Source: DATKFM01 sp963810485 (GTDB taxonomy: Bacteria > Pseudomonadota > Alphaproteobacteria > Dongiales > Dongiaceae). Taken from it: 64,000 bases of DNA. A model generated the notes under the pieces. That model was not told where the DNA came from. It worked only from the letters and a program-made list of their open reading frames with translations, and made no database searches. A program made the translations under genes and the position numbers. Location of the stretch: the NCBI GenBank assembly GCA_963810485.1, contig CAWENQ010000005.1:372001-436000 (forward strand). The letters are read 5' to 3'. This document shows, piece by piece, positions 19,350 through 27,651 of this stretch (position 1 is the first letter of the stretch; each line of letters opens with the position of its first letter).

Positions 19350-20681
19350 ATGATAGCAAGAATCTCACGCATGGCGGCCGGAGGATCGGCCGCGCTGATG
19401 ACCCTTCTCCTGGCGCTTCCGCTGCTGGCGCAGGAAGCCGCACCCGAAGTCCCGGTATCGACCCTGGATCGCGGCGATACCGCCTGGATGCTCACCTCGA
19501 CGGCCCTGGTGCTGATGATGACCATCCCGGGCCTGGCGCTGTTCTATGGCGGCATGGTGCGGAAGATGAATGTGCTGGCGACAGCCATGCAATCCTTCGC
19601 CATCTGCTGCCTGGTCACCATCCTGTGGATGGTGATCGGCTATAGCCTGGCGTTCACGGAAGGCAACAGCATCTTCGGCGGGTTCAGCCGCATTCTCCTC
19701 AGCGGCATGGAGCCCGGCGGTTCCCATGCCCTGGCGGCGAGCATTCCGGAATCGGTCTTCATGACCTTCCAGATGACCTTCGCCATCATCACGCCGGCGC
19801 TGATCGCCGGCGCCTTCGCCGACCGCATGAAATTCAGCGCGATGCTCTGGTTCATGGGGCTTTGGCTTATCCTCGTCTACGCGCCGATCGCCCATATGGT
19901 GTGGGGCGGCGGCCTCATAGGCACCATGGGCGTGCTCGACTATGCCGGCGGCACTGTGGTGCATATCAATGCCGGCGTCGCGGGCCTCGTCGCAGCGCTC
20001 GTGCTCGGCAAGCGCCGGGGCTACGGCAAGGTGCCGTTCCCGCCGCACAACCTGGTCTACAGCTTGATCGGCGCCTCGCTGCTGTGGGTGGGCTGGTTCG
20101 GCTTTAATGCCGGTTCTGCCGTCGCCGCCGATGCGCGCGCCGGCATGGCCATGGCGGTGACTCAGATCGCCACCGCCGCGGCGGCGCTGTCCTGGATGTT
20201 CGCGGAATGGCTGACCAAGGGTAAGCCCTCGGTACTGGGCATCGTGTCCGGCGCGGTGGCGGGCCTTGTCGCCATCACTCCGGCCTCCGGCTTCGTGCTG
20301 CCGGGCGGGGCGCTGGTGATCGGCATCGCGGCTGGTGTCATCTGCTTCTTCGCCTCGACGGCGGTGAAGAACGCGCTCGGCTATGACGACTCCCTGGACG
20401 CCTTCGGCGTTCATGGCGTCGGCGGCGTTGTCGGCGCGCTACTGACAGGTGTGTTCGCCACCATGGCCGTCACCGGCGCAGCCGATCCCGTCGGCATGCT
20501 CGATGGCAATGGCGGGCAGCTGTTCACCCAGCTCAAGGGCGTGGTGATCACCATCGTCTATTGCGGCGTCGTCACCGCCATCATCCTGTACGTGATCAAG
20601 GCCGTGATCGGCCTGCGCGTATCGGAAGAAGAAGAGCGCGACGGATTGGATCTCAGCCTGCATGGCGAAGTCGTTCCCTAG
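19350..20681 (+). CDS. amtB: ammonium transporter AmtB
   Basis: A 443-residue ammonium channel with an N-terminal signal sequence (residues 1-27, ending LLAQE) and eleven membrane segments. Conserved parts are the opening DTAWMLTSTALVLMMTIPGLALFYGG, the pore histidines in VVHINAGVAGLV and FGVHGVGGVVGALL, and the charged cytoplasmic tail that GlnK docks on. It conducts NH3/NH4+ into the cell under nitrogen limitation and should share the glnK promoter. A strong hairpin follows at 20723-20756. Confidence 0.95.
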   Translation: MIARISRMAAGGSAALMTLLLALPLLAQEAAPEVPVSTLDRGDTAWMLTSTALVLMMTIPGLALFYGGMVRKMNVLATAMQSFAICCLVTILWMVIGYSLAFTEGNSIFGGFSRILLSGMEPGGSHALAASIPESVFMTFQMTFAIITPALIAGAFADRMKFSAMLWFMGLWLILVYAPIAHMVWGGGLIGTMGVLDYAGGTVVHINAGVAGLVAALVLGKRRGYGKVPFPPHNLVYSLIGASLLWVGWFGFNAGSAVAADARAGMAMAVTQIATAAAALSWMFAEWLTKGKPSVLGIVSGAVAGLVAITPASGFVLPGGALVIGIAAGVICFFASTAVKNALGYDDSLDAFGVHGVGGVVGALLTGVFATMAVTGAADPVGMLDGNGGQLFTQLKGVVITIVYCGVVTAIILYVIKAVIGLRVSEEEERDGLDLSLHGEVVP

Positions 20682-20722
20682 CCGGGGACGGCCTTACCGC
20701 TATTCGGTCTGCTGAGAAACTA

Positions 20723-20765
20723 CCGGCCCCGGAGGCGAGTGCCCCTCCGGGGCCGGACCAATTTT
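20723..20765. terminator. hairpin terminator between amtB and the convergent gene
   Basis: A perfect thirteen-base stem, CCGGCCCCGGAGG pairing with CCTCCGGGGCCGG, with an eight-base loop and a short TTTT at 20762-20765 on the plus side. It lies between two convergent genes and probably ends transcripts from both. Confidence 0.8.
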
Positions 20766-20784
20766 GCGGCGACCCCACGCGGCA

Positions 20785-21066
20785 TTACTCGCCGACGAAC
20801 GAACCGTCAGGGGCCAGGATGAAACTCTCGCAGAGCGGCGCCAGGGACCGCCAGCCGCCATCGTCGATGCTCGCCAATACGCGAAGACTGCGCTTGGTCT
20901 TGTCGTCCCAGAAGACTTCGACCTCGATCTGGTACTTCGCGCCGCTCGGCCCGGCGATCTCCGCCACATCGACCGCTCCGAGGAGGCGCACCAGGTCGGC
21001 ATGGGTCCGGCTGCGGTAGCCGGCAAGGTGCCGGCTCAGGATCTGTCTCGCTTCGTCCTTGTCCAT
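20785..21066 (-). CDS. conserved hypothetical protein, small and soluble
   Basis: A 93-residue protein beginning MDKDEARQILSRHL. It has a mixed alpha/beta make-up with the distinctive middle YQIEVEVFWDDK and the end SFILAPDGSFVGE. I do not recognise a characterised family, although similar short proteins occur in Rhodospirillales. No signal peptide or membrane segment. It lies 19 bases downstream of the large oxidoreductase on the same strand, so it may be co-transcribed with it. The longer arginine-rich upstream frame is unlikely to be translated. Confidence 0.65.
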   Translation of the reverse strand: MDKDEARQILSRHLAGYRSRTHADLVRLLGAVDVAEIAGPSGAKYQIEVEVFWDDKTKRSLRVLASIDDGGWRSLAPLCESFILAPDGSFVGE

Positions 21067-21085
21067 CAAACGCGGCGGAGTGGAA

Positions 21086-24000
21086 CTATTCCGCCGCCTG
21101 TCGCGGCGCCGCCGGCGCACTCCAGGCGGCCAGCAATTCCGCTTCCCGTGCCTTGGCGCGGTCCAGATGGGCCTGCTTCACGTGGCCATAGCCGCGGATC
21201 TGCTCGGGGATGCTGGCGATCTCGATCGCGAGCCCGTGGTTGTCGTGGTTCAGGGCGCCAAGCAGGTCGCCGACAGTGCGTTCGTAATCGGCGATCAGTT
21301 GCCGTTCCAGCTTGCGCTCGGCCGCGTAGCCGAAGATATCGAGCGCGGTGCCGCGCAGGCCCTTGAATTTCGCCAGTAGCCGGAAGGCGGTCAGCATCCA
21401 CGGCCCATAGCGGCGCTTCGTCAGATGGCCGCTGTTCGGATCCTTCTCGGCCCAGAGCGGTGGCGCCAGGTTGAACTCCAGCCGGTAGTCGCCTTCGAAC
21501 TGCGCCGATATCTGCTTCTTGAAGCTGCCGTCGGTATAGAGCCGCGCGACCTCATACTCGTCCTTGTAGGCGAGCAGCTTGAAGTAATAGCGCGCCACCG
21601 CCTCGGCGAGGCCGTGCAAGCCGGGCGCGCGCTCCTGTTCCGCGCGGGCCACGCGCTCCACCAGCGCCTTGTAGCGGCCGGCATAGGTTGCGTTCTGATA
21701 GCCGGTCAGGAACTCGACGCGCCGCGCCACCATCTCCTCCAGGGTGGTTGCGAGCTGATGGCTCGCCGGCGGCGGGTTCGCCGCAGCGACCGCTGCTTCC
21801 ACGGTGCGCCGGTCATGGGCGGCGCGGCGGCCCCAGAGGAAGGCCTGCTTGTTGGACTCGATGGCCGTGCCGTTCAGCTCGATCGCCCGCTCGAGGGCGG
21901 CCGAGGATACCGGCACCAGGCCCTTCTGATAGGCATAGCCGAGCATGAACAGATTGGTGGCGATGGAATCGCCCAGCAGCGTGGTGGCGATATGGGTGCC
22001 GTCGATGAATTCGGTGCGGGCGGCGCCCGTCGCCTGCTCTATCATCCGCTCCAGCTCGGCGGCCGGAAATTTCATGTCGGGCTTGCGGCTGAAATCACCG
22101 GTCACGGAGGCGTGGGAATTGATGATCGACCAGGTCTTGCCCTGTTGCACCTTGGCGAGGCTGTCGAAGCTCGCCGCCGTCACCATATCGCAACCCAGCA
22201 GCAGCCGGGCGCTGCCGGCGGCGATGCGCACGGCGTGGATATCTTCCGGCTTCTGGGCGATGCGCATATGGGTGAACACCGCGCCGCCCTTCTGCGCCAG
22301 GCCGGTCATGTCGAGCGAGGTGCAGCCCTTGCCCTCCAGATGGGCCGCCATGCCCAGGAGCGCGCCGATGGTGACGACGCCGGTGCCGCCGACGCCGGTG
22401 ATCAGCATGCCGTAGGGCTCGTCGAGCGCCGGCAGCTTCGGTTCCGGCAGTGCGGCGAATTCCGCCGTGCTCCGCGCGGCCTTGCGCTTCTTCAGCTTGC
22501 CGCCATGGACGGTGACGAAGCTGGGACAGAAGCCCTTGAGGCAGGAGAAATCCTTGTTGCAGGAGGATTGGTCGATCGCCCGCTTGCGGCCGAACTCGGT
22601 CTCCACGGGAACCACCGACAGGCAGTTGGACTGCACGCCGCAATCGCCGCAGCCTTCGCAGACCAGCTCGTTGATCACCACGCGCTTGTCGGGATCGGGC
22701 ATCAGGCCGCGCTTGCGCCGCCGCCGCTTCTCCGCGGCACAGGTCTGATCGTAGATGATGATGGTCGTGCCGGGGATCTCGCGGAAGTCGCGCTGCACCT
22801 GGTCCAGATCGTCGCGGTGATGCACCGTGGTGCCTGGCGGGAAGACGCCGCCGGTCGGATACTTCTCCGGCTCGTCGCTGACGATGGCGATGCGTTTCAC
22901 GCCCTCGGCGGAAACCTGATGGGCCATCATCGGCACGTCGAGCGGCCCGTCCATCGGCTGGCCGCCGGTCATCGCCACCGCATCGTTGTAGAGGATCTTG
23001 TAGGTGATGTTCACGCCGGCGGCGATGCAGGCGCGGATCGCCAGCAGGCCGGAATGGTAGTAGGTGCCGTCGCCCAGGTTCTGGAACACATGCCCGGTCT
23101 TGCTGAAGGGCGCCTGGCCGATCCAGGTGGCGCCTTCGCCGCCCATCTGGGTGAAGGTGTCGGTGCTGCGGTCCATCCACTGCACCATGTAGTGGCAGCC
23201 GATGCCGGCCAGCGCGCGGCTGCCCTCGGGCACGCGGGTCGAGGTGTTGTGGGGACAGCCGGAGCAGAAATAGGGCAGGCGGGAGATCGGCGCCTTCTGC
23301 GCCTCGAGCGCCTTTTCCTTCTCGGCCAGGAAGGCGAGGCGCTGCTCGATATCCTGACTGGTGTGGAAGCGGGCGATGCGCTTGGCGATCACCCGGGCGA
23401 TGCGCGCCGGCGTCAGCTCGTCGGCGGAGGGCAGGATCCAGTTGCGCTCCTCGTCGAACTTGCCGATGACCCGCGGCCGCACATTCTCCTTCCAGTTATA
23501 GAGCTGCTCCTTGAACTGGTTCTCCATGAGGGCGCGCTTTTCCTCGACGACCAGGATCTCCTCCAGGCCCTCGGCGAATTGCCGCACGCCCTCCCGCTCC
23601 AGCGGCCAGGTCATGCCGACCTTGTAGATGGACAGGCCGATGTCGCGGGCATAGGCCTCGTCGATGCCGAGATCGTCCAGCGCCTGCCGCACGTCGAGAT
23701 AGGACTTGCCGGCGGTGACGATGCCGAAGCGCCGCTTCGGCCCGTCGATGATGGTGCGGTTCAGCTTGTTGGCGCGGGCATAAGCCAGGGCGGCATAGGC
23801 CTTGTATTTGTGCAGCCGCATTTCCTGCTGCAGCGGCGTGTCGGGCCAGCGGATCTGCAGCCCTTCCGGCGGCATGGCGAAATCCGTGGGCGTAACGATC
23901 TCCACCCGGCCAGGATCGACATAGACCGACGCGGCGCTGTCCATCGTCTCCGACGTCACCTTGAACGCCACCCAACAGCCGGAATAGCGCGACATGGCCC

Positions 24001-24562
24001 AGCCATGCAGGCCCATATCCAGGATCTCCTGCACGTTCGACGGCGCCAGGATCGGGATCATGGCGTCCATGAAGGCGTATTCGCTCTGATGCGCCGTGGT
24101 GGAGGATTTGCAGGTATGGTCGTCGCCCGCCAGCGCCAGCACGCCGCCATGGGCCGAAGTGCCCGCCAGGTTGCCGTGGCGCAGCACGTCGCCGGAGCGG
24201 TCGACGCCCGGTCCCTTGCCGTACCAGATGGAGAACACGCCGTCGTGCTTGTTGTCGCCGAATAGGCCCGTCTGCTGCGAGCCCCAGACGGCGGTGGCCG
24301 CGAGGTCCTCGTTCACGCCGGGCTGGAAATGGATCTGGTTGTTGAGGAGGAATTTCCGTGCCCGCGACAGCGCCTGGTCGAAGCCGCCCAGCGGCGAGCC
24401 GCGATAGCCGGTGATGAAGCAGGCGGTGTCCAGCCCGGCTGCCTTGTCCTGCTGCCGCTGCATCATCGGCAGCCGCACCAGCGCCTGCGTGCCGGTCAGA
24501 TAGACGCGGCCGGATTCCAGTGCGTATTTGTCGTCGAGGGTGACGGCGGCAAGGGCGGACAT
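21086..24562 (-). CDS. indolepyruvate ferredoxin oxidoreductase, fused IorA-IorB type
   Basis: A 1158-residue enzyme that oxidatively decarboxylates aryl pyruvates such as indolepyruvate to aryl-acetyl-CoA, passing electrons to ferredoxin. Domains in order are: pyrimidine-binding TPP domain with FITGYRGSPLGGFD; TPP-binding part with YFCSGCPHNTSTRVP and GDGTYYHSG; an iron-sulphur region with CEGCGDCGVQSNC and CNKDFSCLKGFC; the gamma domain starting LITGVGGTGVVTIGALLG; and a C-terminal DUF6537-like domain. Length is right for the aerobic-proteobacterial fused form. It supports amino-acid (Trp, Phe, Tyr) catabolism. ATG 24560-24562 begins the conserved region; the upstream extension is not family-like. 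Confidence 0.92.
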   Translation of the reverse strand: MSALAAVTLDDKYALESGRVYLTGTQALVRLPMMQRQQDKAAGLDTACFITGYRGSPLGGFDQALSRARKFLLNNQIHFQPGVNEDLAATAVWGSQQTGLFGDNKHDGVFSIWYGKGPGVDRSGDVLRHGNLAGTSAHGGVLALAGDDHTCKSSTTAHQSEYAFMDAMIPILAPSNVQEILDMGLHGWAMSRYSGCWVAFKVTSETMDSAASVYVDPGRVEIVTPTDFAMPPEGLQIRWPDTPLQQEMRLHKYKAYAALAYARANKLNRTIIDGPKRRFGIVTAGKSYLDVRQALDDLGIDEAYARDIGLSIYKVGMTWPLEREGVRQFAEGLEEILVVEEKRALMENQFKEQLYNWKENVRPRVIGKFDEERNWILPSADELTPARIARVIAKRIARFHTSQDIEQRLAFLAEKEKALEAQKAPISRLPYFCSGCPHNTSTRVPEGSRALAGIGCHYMVQWMDRSTDTFTQMGGEGATWIGQAPFSKTGHVFQNLGDGTYYHSGLLAIRACIAAGVNITYKILYNDAVAMTGGQPMDGPLDVPMMAHQVSAEGVKRIAIVSDEPEKYPTGGVFPPGTTVHHRDDLDQVQRDFREIPGTTIIIYDQTCAAEKRRRRKRGLMPDPDKRVVINELVCEGCGDCGVQSNCLSVVPVETEFGRKRAIDQSSCNKDFSCLKGFCPSFVTVHGGKLKKRKAARSTAEFAALPEPKLPALDEPYGMLITGVGGTGVVTIGALLGMAAHLEGKGCTSLDMTGLAQKGGAVFTHMRIAQKPEDIHAVRIAAGSARLLLGCDMVTAASFDSLAKVQQGKTWSIINSHASVTGDFSRKPDMKFPAAELERMIEQATGAARTEFIDGTHIATTLLGDSIATNLFMLGYAYQKGLVPVSSAALERAIELNGTAIESNKQAFLWGRRAAHDRRTVEAAVAAANPPPASHQLATTLEEMVARRVEFLTGYQNATYAGRYKALVERVARAEQERAPGLHGLAEAVARYYFKLLAYKDEYEVARLYTDGSFKKQISAQFEGDYRLEFNLAPPLWAEKDPNSGHLTKRRYGPWMLTAFRLLAKFKGLRGTALDIFGYAAERKLERQLIADYERTVGDLLGALNHDNHGLAIEIASIPEQIRGYGHVKQAHLDRAKAREAELLAAWSAPAAPRQAAE

Positions 24563-24873
24563 ACTAAGCCTCTGGGGCCGGGGCGGCCCGAATCTGTCTG
24601 CACGTATGAGAGTAGTGAAGGGCGGCAGCGGGCGCAATTAGGGTTGGACCGGCTTACGGCATTGGCAAGAGGCTTTCGGAACGATGCCCATGCCATTGCC
24701 TGAGATTTCAGGTGCTGCCGCAGAAAAGGCACGAAGTTGCGCGATCAGCTAGGGCATGAAGCCGCGAAGACTTTCACATTGCCGTGGGAAAGCCATTGCC
24801 CTGTTCTAAAGACGAGCAATACGCCCCACTTTCCCAAAGGGCCGCTCAGCAAGGGTTGGAGCATGTCGCGAAG

Positions 24874-26133
24874 ATGATTGTGAAACATGTTGCACTGCGA
24901 ACTGTGGTTGCGCTCGTCCTGGCGGCCGCGCCGGCTTTCCTGGCCGCTCCGTCTCATTCAGCCACGACAGAAACGCAACACAGCTATGCCGCGCTATTCG
25001 ACGAAGCCTGGCGCGTCACGCGGGACCGGTTTTACGATCCAGGCATGGCCGGCCTCGACTGGCAGGCCGTCGGCGACAAGTACCGGCCAAAGGCGGAGGC
25101 GGCCTCATCTTCCGCGGAGTTCGCCGCTGTTATAAATGCCATGCTCGCGGAGCTCGGCGCGTCCCATATGGGCTATTACACGCCCGCCGATCCCGCCTAC
25201 TACCAGCTCGCGGATATCTTCGGCGGCACCGAGCGCGACGATGCCAAGCGGTTCTTTGACGGCAGTGACGTCCGCTATCCCGGCATCGGCATCTTCACCC
25301 GCGAAATCGAGGGCCGCACCTTTGTGTCCGGCGTAATGGAGGGACTGCCCGGCGAGAAGGCCGACCTCCGCGCCGGTGACGAGATCGTCGGCGTCGAGGG
25401 CCAGCCATTCGAACCGGTGGCATCTTTTGCCAACAAGGTCGGCCAGCCTGTGAACCTCATCATCCGCCGCAACCCCGACTCCGCGCCGCGGCCGCTGACA
25501 GTGACGCCGGTATCGATCCAGCCGAACGGGGCTTTCCTCAGCGCAATGCGCAACAGCGCCCGGATCATCGAATCCGGCGGTCTCAAGATCGGCTATGTGC
25601 ACATCTGGAGCTATGCCGGGCGGCAATATCAGAATGCGCTGGAAGAGCTGGTGTCCGAGGGCGTGCTCAAGGATGCGGACGCCCTGATCTGGGACCTGCG
25701 CGACGGCTGGGGCGGCGCGCAGCCGGATTATCTGGACATCTTCGCGCCCGGGCCGACCATGACCATGGACGGCCGCCGCGACAGGGACGACCACATCTAC
25801 AACGCCAAATGGCGCCGGCCGGCGGTGGCCCTGGTCAATGGCGGCACTCGCAGCGGCAAGGAAGTGCTGACCTATGGGTTCAAGAAATACGGCTATGGCG
25901 AAGTCGTGGGCACGCGAACCGCGGGCGCGCTGCTGGCCGGCCGAACCTTTTATCTCAGCGACGGCAGCCTGCTGTTGATCGCGGTGTCCGATGTCGCCGT
26001 CGATGGCGAGCGGCTGGAGAGCAGGGGTGTTGACCCGACCATCGAAGTACCCTTCGACCTGCGCTATGCCGCCGGCGCCGATCCCCAGCTCGACCGTGCC
26101 GTCGAGGTGTTGACGCAGAAGCTGAGCCAGTAG
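24874..26133 (+). CDS. S41-family (C-terminal processing type) peptidase, secreted
   Basis: A 419-residue protein with a signal peptide over residues 1-30 (VVALVLAAAPAFLAAPSHSA), an N-terminal helical domain (ALFDEAWRVTRDRFYDPGMAGLDW), a PDZ-like domain around residues 135-215 (GLPGEKADLRAGDEIVGVEG), and the S41 protease domain. The nucleophile is Ser327 in VNGGTRSGKE. Tail-specific proteases of this type degrade periplasmic proteins with exposed hydrophobic C-termini; the tricorn-like N-terminal pattern is also seen in other S41 groups. ATG 24874 is preferred because it directly precedes the signal peptide. No operon partner. The 310 bases before it hold no gene. Confidence 0.87.
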   Translation: MIVKHVALRTVVALVLAAAPAFLAAPSHSATTETQHSYAALFDEAWRVTRDRFYDPGMAGLDWQAVGDKYRPKAEAASSSAEFAAVINAMLAELGASHMGYYTPADPAYYQLADIFGGTERDDAKRFFDGSDVRYPGIGIFTREIEGRTFVSGVMEGLPGEKADLRAGDEIVGVEGQPFEPVASFANKVGQPVNLIIRRNPDSAPRPLTVTPVSIQPNGAFLSAMRNSARIIESGGLKIGYVHIWSYAGRQYQNALEELVSEGVLKDADALIWDLRDGWGGAQPDYLDIFAPGPTMTMDGRRDRDDHIYNAKWRRPAVALVNGGTRSGKEVLTYGFKKYGYGEVVGTRTAGALLAGRTFYLSDGSLLLIAVSDVAVDGERLESRGVDPTIEVPFDLRYAAGADPQLDRAVEVLTQKLSQ

Positions 26134-26150
26134 CTGCCAATCACGTTAGG

Positions 26151-26183
26151 AAAAAAGGCGGACCCCAGGGAGGGGTCCGCCTT
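26151..26183 (-). terminator. rho-independent terminator of the truncated hemoglobin gene
   Basis: A twelve-base stem, AAGGCGGACCCC pairing with GGGGTCCGCCTT, with a short loop. Read on the minus strand it ends in six Ts. It lies 34 bases after the hemoglobin stop and also faces the end of the peptidase gene. Confidence 0.88.
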
Positions 26184-26216
26184 CGCGGCGATCGGGCGGC
26201 GAAGAACCGCGGCGGA

Positions 26217-26669
26217 TCAGCTATCGACGATGTCGCCCTTCATCGGGCCGAGGGCGCCCAGCAGTTCGTTCTTCTCGCGCTCGGGCACGTTGAACTGGTC
26301 GAGCGCGGCGACCAGGTCTTCCACCAGCGCGTTGAAATGGTCGTCGGTGATGCCAAGGCCCTTGTGGGTGGTCGCCATGTCGCGGCCGGTGTAGGTGCAG
26401 GGACCGCCGCTGGCTTCGCAGATCTGGTCCACTAGCTTCGTCTGCAGGTCGGCGGCATCCACATTGGCGAAGAAGCCGTTGATGCGGTCGTCGGCGACCA
26501 CGTTCTGCAGGAACTGGCCGACCACAGCCTCGATGGCGGGCTTGCCGCCCAGCCGCTCATACAGGCTGGCCTGTTCCTTGGGTGCGTCATGCATGGTGCA
26601 GGCGCCGAGCGCCAGCACGGCGGCCAGGGCGCCGGCGGCAAATGATTTTTTGGCAAAGGCAAACGTCAT
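26217..26669 (-). CDS. group 1 truncated hemoglobin with lipoprotein signal
   Basis: A 150-residue trHb1. The globin part begins SLYERLGGKPAIEAVVGQF. The proximal (F8) histidine is His102 in ATTHKGLGITDDHFNALV, and the family glycine motifs are in place. Unusually, it starts with a lipoprotein signal, MTFAFAKKSFAAGALAAVLA then LGAC, so Cys24 would be lipidated. That places an O2/NO-binding globin on the periplasmic side of a membrane, whereas most trHb1 proteins are cytoplasmic. It may detoxify NO or buffer O2. It is a single-gene unit with its own terminator. Confidence 0.88.
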   Translation of the reverse strand: MTFAFAKKSFAAGALAAVLALGACTMHDAPKEQASLYERLGGKPAIEAVVGQFLQNVVADDRINGFFANVDAADLQTKLVDQICEASGGPCTYTGRDMATTHKGLGITDDHFNALVEDLVAALDQFNVPEREKNELLGALGPMKGDIVDS

Positions 26670-26903
26670 GGAGAACCTCCCCTTTTTGGGTGACGGGTTA
26701 TGGAACGCGTGAACAAGCGTTCTACGGCCGGGCGGCGCAGGCGGATGCAGCCAGGCGATTTCAGATCGACCGGCACGCGCCCGCCGCCGGATTGTCCGCC
26801 GCGTTGCGCTTATGCCGTTGGCCGAGGCCGTATTTTTGCCGCAGTTTCAGCGTCAATTGCCGCCGTCGCGGGGGCGCGATGGGCCGGCAATTGGAGATGT
26901 CGC

Positions 26904-27569
26904 TTGATTTCACGCCCGACTGTTTTTCTGATTTTTGCGCTGATGCTCGCGTTTCCGCCGGCGGCCGGCGCCGCGGGCGAGGCCGACGCGGTGCGTCAGT
27001 CCTTTCAGGCCCTGAAGACGGCCCTGCTGCAGGACCGCGGCGAAGAGGCGGCGCGGCTGGTGTCGCGCTCGACCCTGGCGCTATCCGACAAGGCCAGGGA
27101 TCTCGCGCTTTATGGTTCCCAGGCGGAACTGGAGGCCCAGCCGACGGCGCTGCTGACGGCGGCGCTCAGCCTGCGCCAGAGCATCGGGGCGCAAAAGCTG
27201 AGCTCGATGCCGGGCCGAACCCTCGTCGTCTATGTGGTGGATTCCAATCTCACCCGCGACGGGCCGGTCGCCAATATCGATCTCGGCGGCGTGCGCATCG
27301 ATCAGGCGAGTGCCATCGCCGACCTCGTCTCCGATCAGCCATTCCCGGTGTCGCAACTGCAGTTCGCCAAGGAAGAAGGGCTGTGGAAGCTCGATCTCAC
27401 CGATATCGCCTATGGCCAAACCGCCTTGGACAGGTTCGTGGCGGCGATGGCGCCGAATAACGCCGCCGTCCAGCAATCCATGCGCAATGAGTTGGTCATG
27501 GCCATGATCGCGGCCCAAAACGGCGGCGTCGACGGCTCCATCTGGCTACCGCCACTCCGGCGGCCCTAG
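26904..27569 (+). CDS. secreted hypothetical protein
   Basis: A 221-residue protein of unknown function. I take the TTG at 26904 as start, because GGAG precedes it by eight bases and it opens a clean signal peptide (SRPTVFLIFALMLAFPPAAG). The mature part is helical and repetitive in alanine and leucine, with blocks FQALKTALLQDRGEEAARL and LWKLDLTDIAYGQTALDRFV. It looks like a periplasmic helical protein of the DUF4878/NTF2-like sort, but that is a guess. It sits upstream of the flavin monooxygenase on the same strand with an 82-base gap. Confidence 0.6.
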   Translation: MISRPTVFLIFALMLAFPPAAGAAGEADAVRQSFQALKTALLQDRGEEAARLVSRSTLALSDKARDLALYGSQAELEAQPTALLTAALSLRQSIGAQKLSSMPGRTLVVYVVDSNLTRDGPVANIDLGGVRIDQASAIADLVSDQPFPVSQLQFAKEEGLWKLDLTDIAYGQTALDRFVAAMAPNNAAVQQSMRNELVMAMIAAQNGGVDGSIWLPPLRRP

Positions 27570-27651
27570 TACGCGACAAATCTTCGTTGACCGCGGGCCG
27601 GCTTTCCCGCGACCCTGACGCTCAAGCAAGAAAGTCAGGGGAGGTCGTTCT

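Noticed and set aside
21425..24265. A 946-codon open frame antisense to the indolepyruvate oxidoreductase
   Set aside because: Long antisense frames are expected in GC-rich coding DNA; the sequence has no domain and the minus-strand gene is unambiguous.
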